Part shown: positions 10,200-20,596 of the stretch, piece by piece | Position numbering within the stretch: the stretch's first letter is position 1 | Layout: each line of letters starts with the position of its first letter | Assembly: GCF_024166365.1 (NCBI RefSeq) | Contig: NC_064822.1 | Location: 103,970,823-104,034,822, forward strand | Origin: Elephas maximus indicus | Lineage: Eukaryota; Chordata; Mammalia; Proboscidea; Elephantidae | Length of the DNA: 64,000 bases | Direction of reading: 5' to 3' | Notes under the pieces: generated by a model | Told to the model about the DNA's origin: nothing | Databases searched by the model: none | What the model saw: the letters and a program-made list of their open reading frames with translations, nothing else | Program-made: the position numbers and the translations under genes

Positions 10200-13100
10200 C
10201 CTTTAACAATTCATTTTAGCTTGGAATATAGAAACTCTAAAACTCAAGGACCAACTAATTTCTCAGGGTGGAATTATCACCTCTCGTTTAATCGTTATAG
10301 GGAATAATTCTGCTGTGAATGTAAGAAAAACTCATATATACTAGGAAATAACCAGGAACTTAATATTATGTCATAGCCTAGGTTCCCTGAGAATTCTTAA
10401 AGGGCACTTTCAGCCCCCTGTAGCTATGAGGAAAATGTTCACTTTACAGAATAAAATTTTTAAATAATTGCCTCAATTCAGAAACTTCAAATATTGCCCT
10501 GGAGAAACTTCAGTGTGCTTCTTACTAAGTTTAACTTTCTAGATGTCTGGAAAATGTGTAGAGTTCGGCTTCTGGCTGAGACTTGAGGGAATACAGAGCA
10601 TTGGCCCAGCTTCCCCTAGGTACCAGAACCAGCCCATGGCTGCCTGAGCACAGATAGCCTCTGATTGGCTACATTGGAGAGTTCTTTTTTTAAGTGATGC
10701 TCTTAGCATAGTATTTAGAATCACAGAGAAAATAAAGGAAGATATACCAGGTTATTGAACCTGAGAGTATGTGACAGATTCAATGAAATATATACCGCTT
10801 ATTCAGAGTATGACTTTCTTTAGAGAAATTATGTTTGTCTATCCATATAGTGACCTGCACTGCAGAATGATTCCATTCTAGGTTAAGGTATTGAGGAGAA
10901 TAATTCTGATTCTGTGACATTTCAAGTACTTCTGGAGCTTGAACTATTCTAACGTCCTGCACTCATTGAAAGCAAGAAGAAAAGCTATCTGCTAGATTCA
11001 GTGACTCCTATGACACAAGCTCTTTTATGGGGAGACTTTATCTATGATGTGTCAACCCATCATGAGAAAGCCAAAACACACAGGAGCTACCTCCTCCAGA
11101 AAATTCCAAGGCATGGTAAGATCTTCCTTGATTCTCTGATATTCCCGCTATATTTCTTCCTAAAAAGACCTCTATGTGTTTTAATTAAACTATGCATTCT
11201 TCACCCATACCTCTTGCCAATTCAAATCTATTCCATTCATCTAGAGCCTGAATCTACTATTATACTCTTCCCTCCGCCCTTGGATGTATGTAGAAACTTC
11301 CTGCTCCTTGGCAGATCATCTCCTTTCCTGAATGAGGCACTGATATTTCTGTCCCACTAGCTGCCTTAAAAAGCTCTGAGAAAGGTCTGTCTTCCCTCCC
11401 TGCATAACACTGGGGCTTAGGGACAGGGACGTTTTGCAGCCCAAGCAAAAATCTTCTCATACTTCTGGATCCCCAAAATTTCAGAAAGCTGAGACCTGGA
11501 ATGAAATGAGAGATCAGAAATAGACATTAGACTGTTGGAGCTATTTCTACCCCTCCTTGCACAGAACTCCAGTTAGAGGAACTGTAGTGAAGATTTTCTC
11601 TTCCTCAACAACCCTAAGATCTAGTCACCTTGAGACAACATGAATAGTGTGAGGGAGAACAGGGAGGACAGCTTCATGTGAATGAAGTTGACCTTTGGTC
11701 CCCTATTGCTTCCAGCATTGATGTCCTTCTCCTCCATCCAGATTCCTTCCCAGTGCACCCAGGGTCTGAAAGTTGCCCCTCAGGTCTTAGGATCCCTCAA
11801 GCCATCTAGGCCAAGCTGACCTTTCACACACACCCTTCACTCCTTTATCCATTCCAAAATATCTTGAAGCAAGCAGTGTGGGCAAGACTTGTCTAGTAAA
11901 CTTCTGATGTCCTGTCTTCATATCTTTTACAATTCACTGTGCTCAACCACCCCTTCTTTCAGTTTAGTCTTTTCCTGCCTCACCCATGTTAAATCTGACG
12001 CCAGTCTCTCACATGTGACTATGAAATGAAGCCAATAATGTCTTCACTTCTAAGTAGCGAAGTAAGGCTTATATCTATTTTTCTGTTTAGTTGACATAGA
12101 ATTGAATAGAAGACTTTATCTTTGGTCTCTAAAAAAGTCTATGTAATCAGCTTAGGATGGTGAGGGAGAGTGGATGCCTTTCTTTGTGATAACATCTAAG
12201 TCACTTGATACAATTAGTTACTACTTTCATGCAGACAAAACATGGATATTAGGAGAAAAATGCTACACTGTTCAAATCTGGAGCCCCAAATCTGCCGTGG
12301 ACACTGTGGTCAGCTTCCTTTTGAAAGTTAAGTGACAAAAATGGAACAATTGTCAGGATAACTTGAAAATATCCTTTGAAATACCTGGAAGTATCCAAAT
12401 CCATGAAGACAATGGGTCCAATGTATCATTTTACTTTGTGTATACTTCACTCAAAATGTTGTTTTTAGTAATATTTACAATTTTATATATGCAGGATCAT
12501 CAAAAGGAGGTTCTCTGGGTGATTCTTCTTCTCCACCACAGAATTTAAGCTAAAGTCCTGCAAGCACTCAAAGGTGAATATTGCCTTGTTTATCCAGGCT
12601 CGCAGGTAACCTAGACTTGTTCTAAGATGGACTTAAGCTTGGGCTGATGTGTGCTTTAATGTGATCAGAATTTAAACTTCTCTTGACAAGCTATCACACG
12701 GTAAGAGATTGCCGGCAAAGCAGGAGGGACCAGAAACAGGGCTCTCTGAATTAGTTGTACTAAATTTTTGGTACATCTTAAAGGCTACCATGGACTCAGA
12801 TTGTAGACTGCCAGATGAAAGCAGAATACCGGTAAAAATTCTGAGTGTCAAAAGAAGAAAAATTGTCTTTATTACTGTGGACAAAACCTGGTGTCCTGGA
12901 TAATAATTACAAAAAATCATATTTATTTCATGGTTCTTCTACTTGTTACCAACATAATATTACAAAAATCTCTGAATATTGAGTTTCTCATTAGTACAAC
13001 AGGGTATTAGATTCCCTGCCTTAAATGCATCACAGAATTGCTGAGATAGAAAAAATTGAAATAGTGATTGCAAAAATATTCTGTACAGATACATACACAG

Positions 13101-13417
13101 AAAAGTCTTATTAAAACTTAATGTGCTGTTAGGACATTAGAAGCCATTGGGTGATTTTGAACCAAATAACACTAATGATTTGGGGAAACAAAGAAAAAAG
13201 GATGTTGAACAACTGTCGTTAGTATATGCTATAATGTCTTTGTAACAAAATGATTTTAAGGATTTCTAAACTATAGGATTTCTGAATTATAGGCAATATT
13301 CACCTTTGTGTGCTGCAGGACTTTCACTTAAATCCAGTGATGGAGAAGAGTAATAGCCTGGATAACCTCCTTTTGAGATCCCTGCCTGTACAAAATTGTA
13401 AATACTACTAAAAACAT
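10200..13417. other. Far-upstream part of receptor unit A
   Basis: No gene is seen. 10230-11560 is colinear with 53712-55310 (unit C) and, inverted, with 41106-42951. 11560-12870 is colinear with 55490-57090, with about 300 bp extra in unit C at 55780-56130. 12860-13060 is colinear with 58860-59060. The open reading frames here are short, lack homology that I recognise, and are not preserved between copies. An upstream non-coding exon for the receptor could lie here but cannot be placed from sequence alone. Confidence 0.6.
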
Positions 13418-13766
13418 TTTACCTGAAGTACAGAAGCAAAGTAAAATGATAAATTGGACCCATTGTCTTCCTATAGGAAGAGTCCACTGTAAAGGAGATA
13501 CAATAATTGTGTAGTAAGCCAGTAATATTCATTTTTCCTGTAAATTCTTCTGGAACTAGTATAGGATTCTCTGAAGTATGGGAATAACGTGACCCAACTG
13601 CGAAAGGATAAAAACCCTTCCTAGATATAGTGAAGGAAGGTTTGAGAGGTCTGAACACAGAGCCCAGGCAGAGAAGTGAGGGGTTTATGATGCCCTAAAG
13701 GAAATAGGAAACCAATGGAGATCTCACCCTATTTCCTATTTTATTTCAAGAAATTATCCTTCTTAT
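13418..13766 (+). promoter_or_regulatory. Conserved proximal upstream block of OR1
   Basis: This block is shared by all three receptors: 'cattttcctgtaaattcttctggaac'-type text, GGATAAAAAC at 13606-13615 (TATA-like, about 160 bp before the ATG), then 'cagagcccaggcagag'. A pyrimidine-rich tract ending in TTTATTTCAAG at 13750 looks like a splice acceptor 16 bp upstream of the ATG; a non-coding upstream exon is usual for olfactory receptor genes. The matching elements are at 33921 and 34066 in unit B, and 59788 and 59950 in unit C. Promoter function is inferred from conservation. Confidence 0.4.
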
Positions 13767-14690
13767 ATGACCTTGAGAAACCACAGCACCATCACCGAGT
13801 TCATCCTCCTCGGGCTGTCTGCTGACCCCCACATTGAGGCTCTGCTCTTCATGCTGTTCCTGGCAATCTACCTCCTGACCCTGATGGGGAACCTGGTGTT
13901 GCTGCTGGTGATCATGGCTGATTCTCACCTCCACACACCCATGTACTTCTTCTTGGGCAATCTGTCATTCCTGGACCTCTGTTTCTCTTCTGTCACGCTA
14001 CCCAAGCTGCTTGAGAACCTCCTGTCTGAAAAGAAAACCATCTCAGTAGAAGGCTGTCTCGCTCAGGTCTTCTTTGTGTTTATCACTGCAGGAGCTGAAA
14101 CCTTTCTGCTTTCAATGATGGCCTATGACCGCTATGCTGCCATTTGTCGTCCACTGCTCTATGAACAGCTAATGAGCAACCAGTTCTGTGTGAGGCTGGT
14201 GTTGACCTCATGGGGCCTGGCCTTTCTCAACGCAATCCTCATTGTGCTCTTGGCTATTAACCTGGACTTCTGTGAGGCCCAAACTATACAGCATTACACC
14301 TGCGAGTTGCCCTCTCTCTTCCCCCTGTCTTGCTCTGATACCTCCATCGATATCAATATCCTGATCTACTCCATCTTACTACAGGCTCTTGGGACCTTCT
14401 TTCTGATCTTCTTCTCATACCTTCGCATTATTTCCACCATCCTGAACATCAACTCCACCACAGGCAGAAGCAAGACCTTCTCCACCTGCTCCTCCCACCT
14501 CATTGCAGTGATCCTGTTCTTTGGTTCAGGTTTGGTTCGCTATCTCATGCCCACCTCTGGTTCCTCCCTTGATTTGCTCACCTCCCTGCAATACAGCGTG
14601 GTCACTCCCATGCTGAATCCCCTCATCTACAGCCTAAAGAATAAGGACATGAGGGCAGCATTGGAAAGAACACTGGGGAACTATCTGTAA
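13767..14690 (+). CDS. OR8S1-like: Olfactory receptor, OR8S-like (copy 1)
   Basis: Intact 307-residue class II odorant receptor, a seven-helix G-protein-coupled receptor acting in the ciliary membrane of olfactory neurons through Golf. Visible hallmarks: N-glycosylation site N5-H-S, G41-N42 in TM1, LHTPMYFF from 55, MAYDRYAAIC at 118-127 (TM3 end), extracellular-loop cysteines 97, 169, 179 and 189, SY at 217-218, KTFSTCSSH at 236-244 (TM6), PMLNPLIYS at 281-289 (TM7). One uninterrupted coding exon, full length for the family. The ATG follows a splice-acceptor-like sequence by 16 bp and is shared with OR3. Closest recalled relative is human OR8S1 (shared start, 'KTISVEGCLAQVFFVF', 'YSLKNK'). 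Odorant unknown. Copy-specific changes include R128 where the other two have H. Confidence 0.93.
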   Translation: MTLRNHSTITEFILLGLSADPHIEALLFMLFLAIYLLTLMGNLVLLLVIMADSHLHTPMYFFLGNLSFLDLCFSSVTLPKLLENLLSEKKTISVEGCLAQVFFVFITAGAETFLLSMMAYDRYAAICRPLLYEQLMSNQFCVRLVLTSWGLAFLNAILIVLLAINLDFCEAQTIQHYTCELPSLFPLSCSDTSIDINILIYSILLQALGTFFLIFFSYLRIISTILNINSTTGRSKTFSTCSSHLIAVILFFGSGLVRYLMPTSGSSLDLLTSLQYSVVTPMLNPLIYSLKNKDMRAALERTLGNYL

Positions 14691-15317
14691 TATTGTAGCT
14701 AATGAACAAAGACAGTTATCCAGTATAATTACAAAGATTGTGTTTCTCTGTATTAACTCTTTTGTCTCCACCCCTCCCAGTACACAGTGTCAAATATGTG
14801 CACGAAAGAGTCCAAAGCTTCCCTGAACACCCTCAATCTCCTTATTCCACAGTAGGGAGTTCTTGATTTTTGCCCTTTCTTTGGGAAGTCTGTGCTCTGC
14901 TGATTGGAAGAGAACGTGAAGACGATCTTCCTCAAAAGAGATCAATAAGACAACAAAATAGAGTGAAAAAGTCAGACACAGAGATGATCTTTTTATGAGA
15001 TTCAGCAGCAATGAGGAGTCCCAGAAAGAAAGAGCAAACTGAAAAACAAGATAGAAATTCATTCATTAAACAGAAATTAAAGGTTTTCAAATCAAATCTG
15101 CTTGGAAATTCTATGTCAACAAAATGAGAAAACTACCTGTAGAACATTATAAAAATGGGAACACAACATACTAAAATTATAAAATATGGCTAATGAAGTT
15201 TTCAGCATAGAATTTCTATCCTTAAATGCATTCATTAATAAATAAGAAAAAAATTTAAGTTTCCAAATGCTCAAATATAAGAGAAATAACAAAACCCATT
15301 ATAAGAAGGAAATCTCT
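14691..15317. other. Downstream flank of OR1, duplicated after OR2
   Basis: No gene. It is colinear with 35020-35630 ('ttgtctccacccctcccagtacaca', 'gtgcacgaaagag'). Only the first 60 bp or so resemble the sequence after OR3. In unit B an L1-like 3' end fragment (about 35490-35560) interrupts it. The 3' UTR and polyadenylation site of the receptor presumably lie here but I cannot fix them. Confidence 0.55.
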
Positions 15318-15505
15318 TAATGGCGCAAACGTTTAAAAGCTCAACCACTAGCTGAAAGATTGGCAGTTGGAACCCATCCAGCTATGCATGTGGAGACAGA
15401 CCTGGCAATCTTCTTCCAAAATTCACAGCCTTGAAAACTCTATGGAGCAGTTCTACTCTGCACACATGGGGTCACCATAAGTCAGAATTGATTGATCGGG
15501 ATTAA
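15318..15505 (+). mobile_element. Old AfroSINE (long variant), shared with unit B
   Basis: A diverged AfroSINE with the extra 'gagacagacctggcaatcttcttccaaaattcacagcc' middle segment found in some copies. It ends in 'gtcaccataagtcagaattgattg'. The same insertion exists at 35632-36350 in unit B, where a solo LTR splits it, so it predates the A/B duplication and the copy here is the empty site for that LTR. Confidence 0.75.
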
Positions 15506-15519
15506 TAACAATAAATGTA

Positions 15520-17480
15520 AGGAAAAAATAAAGAAATTAAATAAATAAAAACATTAGAAAACAGAATCAAGAAATAAATCCAAGCTACAGTCATTCAAAA
15601 AGATCTATGAAAGTCGTCATGACTTTGTAGAATACATTCAAGAAAAAAAATTAATAATAGCATCATTGATATAAAAGAAAAATTACAAGAAGATACTAAA
15701 ATTCTATAGCAATAATTTTGAGTAAATGGATTACATTTGATTTTCAAGTAAAATTTAACTCAAGAAAAAGGAAAATGAGCCACTGGATTTGTTTTAAAAA
15801 GGAAACAATACTATCAAAGAATTAACTTCAAAAGAGCTAAAGGAGCAGGTATCTCTTTCAGTTGACACATTCCAAATTTTAATATTCAAAATAGTCCTAT
15901 GTTATATGAATTTTCCTAGAGAACAGAGTAATATGGAAATTCATCAGTGCACTTATATAGATAAAATTCAAACCTCACCATCCTCTAATGACTACGTAGG
16001 CAACAATTCTAAATAAAGTATTAATCCATTGAGTCCAAAAGTATGCTGAAAGAAGAATATTTCATAAAGAAATAAGCCTGATTACTGATTTGATTCCTCA
16101 TGAACTATTACCCATTCAATAATAATAACCTAATCAATAGGTTAAAGGAGAACAATCATATGTTTACCCTGACAGAATCTCAAATGGCATAGAATAAAAT
16201 TCAACACCCATTTCTACCTGAAATGTTTAATAAACAAAGATTCAAATGATTCTTTACTGATACAAAATATATATATAACTTTAGACAATATCCAACCATA
16301 TGCTTCATGATAAAATGTCACACTGGAGGAATCACAGTTTAAGTAAATAACATATCCATACCACTTAGGAGAATTCTATAACTTCTCATCAATGCAAATA
16401 GATAAGGATAAGCTATGAGATCAAATTTGGGAGGGGGGAAATCTACCTATATTTGCAGATGATGTGGTTATCTACCTGGAAAATCTAAGAAAACTATTAA
16501 AAAATTAAAAATTATTATACGCCAGGTGAGTTCAATAAGGTGAACATTAAAAATATTCTTACAAATCAGTATTTTTTCTACATATCAAGAACAACTGCTA
16601 AACTGAGTCCATTCACTATAGCAAGATCAATATAAAATCCTCATGATTAAATTTAAAAATAAGTACTTAGAACCCATATGGACAAAACCATAACATTGAA
16701 CTAAATGACGTAAAATATGCTTAAATTGATAAAAATATGCTCAGTAGGCAATCATCTTTCACCTTCAAATAATAGAAACTGTAGTTAAAAGTAACATAAA
16801 ATCTTAAGAAACCATATCATTGATTTAACAAGAGATCTCAAGAGAGATGGTTCTAGAGTTGGTTCAGTAGCACCATTGAATCATCAACGATTCAGGCTCT
16901 TCCCATCATCTGCTTCCCACCCTGAATGTATTGGACTTCATCCTTAGGCTTGTCCCTGCTGCTGCAACTTTCACAATCATGACCTTACAAGCTCAAGGGA
17001 GAGGAAGTACTAGTTTAGCCTGTCCTTGAAGTTTATATAAATGGAATCATTCTAAATGCTAAAATTAAATATACTGGAAATATTCAATTCTTGGTGAGGA
17101 AGTGGAGCAACTGGGCTCACGTACATTGCTAGTGTGAGTGTAAACTGGCAATATCTACTGGGTTTTTTTGCTAAAGAGAAACCACACATCTACTCTAAGA
17201 CCCAAAAAACCCAATTCCTATGTGTACACCAAAGAATATTAAAGTACTTACCCATGAAAAACATTACTAAAATGTTCAAGACAGTTTTATTTATTATAAC
17301 AAAATACTATGAATAACCCAAATGTACATCAACTGGAGGATGGATAAGTAGTATATTGCACAACAATAAAAAAAAAAAAAAACTCATGGACAAAACGTGG
17401 ATGAATCTCATAGACATTATGTGACTAAAACCAGAAAAAAAAAGGTTACATGTTATATAATTCCATTTCTGTAAAGTTGA
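15520..17480 (+). mobile_element. Old LINE-1 fragment (ORF2 and 3' UTR), unit A copy
   Basis: AT-rich, badly decayed L1. Recognisable phrases: 'atgatgtggttatctacctggaaaatctaagaaaa' (reverse-transcriptase region, near 16460), 'gaacattaaaaatattcttacaaatcagtat' after it, and the 3' UTR pattern 'actgggctcacgtacattgctagtg ... aatgtacatcaactggaggatggataa' (17110-17345) with an A-run at 17367-17381. It is colinear with 36351-39260 in unit B. Not coding. Confidence 0.65.
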
Positions 17481-17486
17481 AAACAG

Positions 17487-17904
17487 GGAAAGTAATAATT
17501 GCTAACCAATTATTGATAAGATGATTTCAATTCATGATGACCTCATGTGCTTCAGAGTAGAACTTGACTCCATAGGGTTTTCAATGGCTATAATCTTACA
17601 GAAGGAGCCTGGTGGCACATTGTAATTACCTAAGTTAAGCTCTTGGCTACTAACGTAAAGCTGGCAGTTCGAACCCACCATTCGCTCTGTGGGTGAAAGA
17701 TGTGGCAGTCTGCTTCTGTAAAGATTACAGCCTTGGAAAGGCAATGAGGCAGTTCTACTCTGTCCTGTAGAGTGGCTATGAGTCAGAATGACTGGATGGC
17801 AATGGGTAATCTTATGGAAGTAGATTGCCAGGCCTTTCTTCTGCAATGCAGTTTGGTAGATTTGAACTGCCAATCTTCGGGTTAGTAGCCAAGTAAAACC
17901 AATG
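17487..17904 (-). mobile_element. AfroSINE on the minus strand, split by another AfroSINE
   Basis: The + strand at 17487-17605 and 17812-17904 reads as the two halves of a reverse AfroSINE ('aattcatgatgacctcatg ... gagtagaacttgactccatagggttt' and 'gaactgccaatcttcgggttagtagcc'). A forward AfroSINE lies between them. The pair is absent from unit B, where 'taataattgatgaacac' (39260) is continuous, so this insertion postdates the A/B duplication or was lost from B. Confidence 0.75.
17607..17811 (+). mobile_element. AfroSINE inserted into an AfroSINE
   Basis: A forward long-variant AfroSINE (AGCCTGGTGGCACATTG ... GACTGGATGGCAATGGGT). The host SINE sequence AATCTTACAGAAG just before it is repeated as AATCTTATGGAAG just after it, giving a 13-bp target duplication with two mismatches. 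Confidence 0.75.
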
Positions 17905-17996
17905 TACCAACAGTTGTGAAGATGGTACAGGACTGGACAATATTTCATTCTGTTGTATTTGGGTCACTATAAGTCAACTCAATGGCAACTAACAAC
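17905..17996 (+). mobile_element. RTE LINE 3' end, severely truncated
   Basis: About 90 bp matching the last part of RTE ('gaagatggtacaggactggacaatatttcattctg ... caactcaatggcaactaacaacaacaacaa'), ending in the ACAAC-repeat tail typical of RTE. It adjoins the SINE pair at 17487-17904 and ends at the point where unit B is continuous. Confidence 0.7.
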
Positions 17997-17999
17997 AAC

Positions 18000-18289
18000 A
18001 ACAATTGATGAACTAAGTCAATATAATGTTTACATACAGCGAATGGTTTGAACAGTGTGAGAGAACTTTGTAATCTAATGGAATGTTCTCTGTCTTGATT
18101 TTTGTGCTGGTTATGTGAGTATACACGTACATAAAAATTCGTAAATGCTGTAGCTTTAATAACAGTGCCCTTTACTCACTTTAGTCATGAATTTTATGCC
18201 TCAATAAATAAGAAAACTAAACTAAAAAGATCAATTCCCAGACATGTTCTCCAAGTTCTTCCTGATACATATTAGCCATGTCCTGTAGC
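18000..18289. other. Unit A downstream flank, no gene
   Basis: Decayed L1 3' material and unique sequence, colinear with 39840-39990 in unit B ('cctcaataaataagaaaactaaactaaaaa' against 'cctcagtaaataaaaaaaaactaaactaaaa'). The paralog in unit B carries an extra LTR-like insertion at about 39345-39830. No gene or RNA signal is seen. Confidence 0.5.
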
Positions 18290-18700
18290 TGCTTTAGTCA
18301 ATAATCCCCTTCTTCCTACAGCAGGGCGGTACTTCCCAAGTCTACCTGTGCTGAGACTTGAAGCCAGCTATTGGTCTAGAAGCCATGGGGAGAGGTGACA
18401 GAAGGCAAGAAACTTCTCACAAGACATCTACCAAAGGTGAAGCTTCTGCATGGTCCCCAAATAAGGGAAAGCTGCTATCCTCCAGCCATAGTTTGCAGAC
18501 CATTTCTGTAGGGCCTGTGATGGTTCAAGAGATTTACTGTTCTCAAGCACATCAATCCAGATGTCTCCATCCCATGTCTCACTGTCCCACTCCTTCCCAA
18601 TCAGGTCCCTGAATTTGACATAGGATATTTTCTGAACTGTGAATTCAGCTACTCTCATAATTAGGTCCTGGTCCTGATTTTCAGTGCAATTTACCCTTTG
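18290..18700 (-). pseudogene. ERVL-type gag fossil fragment, unit A
   Basis: On the + strand 'ttggtctagaagccatgggg', 'catctaccaaaggtgaagcttctg' and 'cactgtcccactccttcccaatcagg' follow, in order, the gag region of the two ERVL elements (compare 7560-7920 and 48660-49050), at clearly lower similarity. It is a fragment of an older or different ERVL lineage, with no LTR of its own nearby on the expected side. Unit B carries the same fragment at about 40000-40500, so it predates the duplication. Fossil, broken. Confidence 0.6.
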
Positions 18701-18707
18701 GCTACAG

Positions 18708-18888
18708 TTGTTGTTAGGAGCTGTCGAGTCAATTCCGACTCATAGTGACCCTATGTACAACAGAAACACTGCCCAGTCCTGCTCCATCCTCACAGTTGTT
18801 GCTATGCTTGAGCCCATTGTTGCAGCCACTGTGTCAATTCGTCTTGTTGAGAGTCTTCCTCTTTTTTGCTGACCCTCCACTTTATCAA
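18708..18888 (-). mobile_element. RTE LINE 3' end with target duplication
   Basis: Reverse-oriented RTE 3' terminus: the + strand opens TTGTTGTTAGGAGCTGTCGAG and runs through 'cgactcatagtgaccctatgtacaacag' to 'cttcctcttttttgctgacc'. The 7-bp target duplication GCTACAG lies at 18701-18707 and 18889-18895. It landed in the ERVL-like fossil. Confidence 0.75.
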
Positions 18889-18895
18889 GCTACAG

Positions 18896-19246
18896 AGATA
18901 GGGTCAAGTCATAACAACTCCAAATTCATGAGCAAGAAATCAAGGTTTGTTGTTGAAATCCACTGAGGCTTGAGGGTTATTTGTTTCCACAGTTAAAAGC
19001 TAATACACCTAACAGGCCACCAACCTGACCCAAAGTTCTAAAGATGTTCTAAGCACCAGTGATTTCCAAAGTGCCAGACCTTATACATCTTTTCAGCATT
19101 TAGCTTTCCAAACTTCTCAGCTATATTCACTGCTTTGATTAGAATTGGTCTTTGCTGTCTTCCCTTAAATGTTAGTGTTCTCCAGGTTCTGTTCATGGAT
19201 CATTGCTCACCTCAGTCTACTCATTCTCAGCAGAAGACAACACTCA
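18896..19246. repeat. Old ERVL-class LTR end plus flank, paralogous to 46375-46700
   Basis: 'catgagcaagaaatcaaggtttgttgttgaaatccactgagg ... cagttaaaagctaatacac' has the form of the 3' end of an old class III LTR (LTR16- or LTR33-like from memory). About 250 bp of following sequence ('ttctaaagatgttctaagcaccagtgat', 'tttgctgtcttccctt') matches 46465-46700 in order. The upstream half of the same LTR is visible only at 45890-46150. Fossil; exact family not certain. Confidence 0.5.
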
Positions 19247-20012
19247 TTTTTTTTTTTTTTGGGGTACAAATATATATAACAAAATCTTTGTCATTCCACA
19301 TTTGTTACATGTACAATTCAGTAAAATTAGTTACTTTCATCATGTTGTTAAACCATCACTACTGTTTCCTAATTTTTCCATCACCTTTAACAGGAACTCA
19401 GTGTCCCCTATGCAGTGAATCCTTCTTTCCTTGCCCACCCTGACCCCTGGTTACCACTAATAAACTTTAGTCTCTGTATATTTGCCAATTCTAGATATTT
19501 CATATCAGTGAGATCATACAATGTCTATTCTTTTGTGACTGATTTATTTCACTTAGCGTAATGTTTTCAAGGTTTATCCATGTTGCAGCATGTATCAGAA
19601 CTTCATTTCCATTTATGGCTGAGTAATATTCCATGCATGTATATAACACATTTTGTTTATCCATTCATCTGTTGGTGGACATTTAGGCTATTTCCACATT
19701 TTGACTATTGTAAATAGTGTTGCAGTGAACTTTGGTTTAAAAATAGCTGTATTCATTCATGATTTCAATTCTAGTAGTAGAATTACTGGATCATATGGTA
19801 ATTTTATGTTTAATTTTTGAGGAGCAGCGAAAATGTATTCCACAGTGGCTGCACTATTTTACAATTTGACCAGCAATGGATGAGGGTTCCAATTTCTCCA
19901 CATCCTCATCAACACTTGCTGTTTTCTGCTTTTCTGATCATAGCCACCTGAGTAGGGATGACATGGTATCTCATTATGGTTTTGATTTGTATGTCTTTTT
20001 TTTAATGTAAAG
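19247..20012 (-). mobile_element. Inverted LINE-1 3' end, uninterrupted duplicate
   Basis: The run of T at 19247-19260 is the poly-A of a reverse L1; behind it lies 3' UTR text ('ccctggttaccactaataaactttagtctctg', 'cttagcgtaatgttttcaaggtttatcc'). It is the paralog of 1-1244 plus 8974-9027, but without the SINE, LTR and ERVL found there, so it shows the pre-insertion state of all three sites. Confidence 0.75.
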
Positions 20013-20163
20013 GGGAAGCCATGGTTGTGCAGCAGTTAAAAGTTGAGCTGCTAACCAAAAGGTCAGCAATTCAAATCAGCCAACTGTTTCTTGGAAATAC
20101 TGTGGGCCAGTTTAGTCTGTCTTATGGTTGCTATGATTCAGAATTGACTTGACAGCAATGGGT
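20013..20163 (+). mobile_element. AfroSINE, duplicate of 9037-9208
   Basis: AfroSINE at the homologous position ('aggggaagccatggttgtgcagcagttaaaagttgagctgc' ... 'gacttgacagcaatgggt'). More diverged at the head than its partner. Flanked by TAATGTAAAG and TAATGCAAAG, the same target duplication as the partner. Confidence 0.8.
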
Positions 20164-20596
20164 TAATGCAAAGCGTTGAGGGAACTCTCGAATTTGTAGC
20201 AAGCAGGTCAGAAGTGAGAGAACCTGTCAGGGGTGGGAGGGTCCTAAGCTTGTTGCTGGCATTCTGACAGGTAATGAGAAAACTCCAAATTTCTAGCCAC
20301 CAAGTGAGAAATGAGGGTGTCATGTGAACTCCCCAATTTGTGGCTGTCATATGAAGTCTTGGTCCTAGTGGAAATCTGGAGAACTGTGTCCTTCATCTGG
20401 TGAGATATGACCTAGCTCTAGGTGGCTAGGGTCATAGAAAGAAGTGCTGCATGGGCAACTAGTGTCCTAATTGAACACAAAAGTAACAAGTGGGCATTTG
20501 TTATATCCTCATATTTGGTGTCAGGAAAAAGCAGATTTGAGGAATCCTTACAGTTACTTATATGTAAACTCCATTTAAATATTGATGGCACTTTCT
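20164..20596. other. Duplicated non-coding block, second copy
   Basis: No gene. Colinear with 9209-9620 and ends abruptly at 'gatggcactttct' (20596), where an L1 begins. The small minus-strand reading frame at 20138-20350 has a counterpart at 9162-9395, but that reflects only the DNA duplication; the frames begin inside the SINE. Confidence 0.6.

Noticed and set aside
13746-13934. Antisense frame over the OR start (also at 34062-34247)
   Set aside because: Conserved only because the sense strand encodes the receptor; typical shadow frame.
20138-20350. Minus-strand frame 'MTATNWGVHMT..' duplicated at 9162-9395
   Set aside because: Similarity comes from the DNA duplication; the two frames have different ends, run into the AfroSINE, and have indels out of phase.
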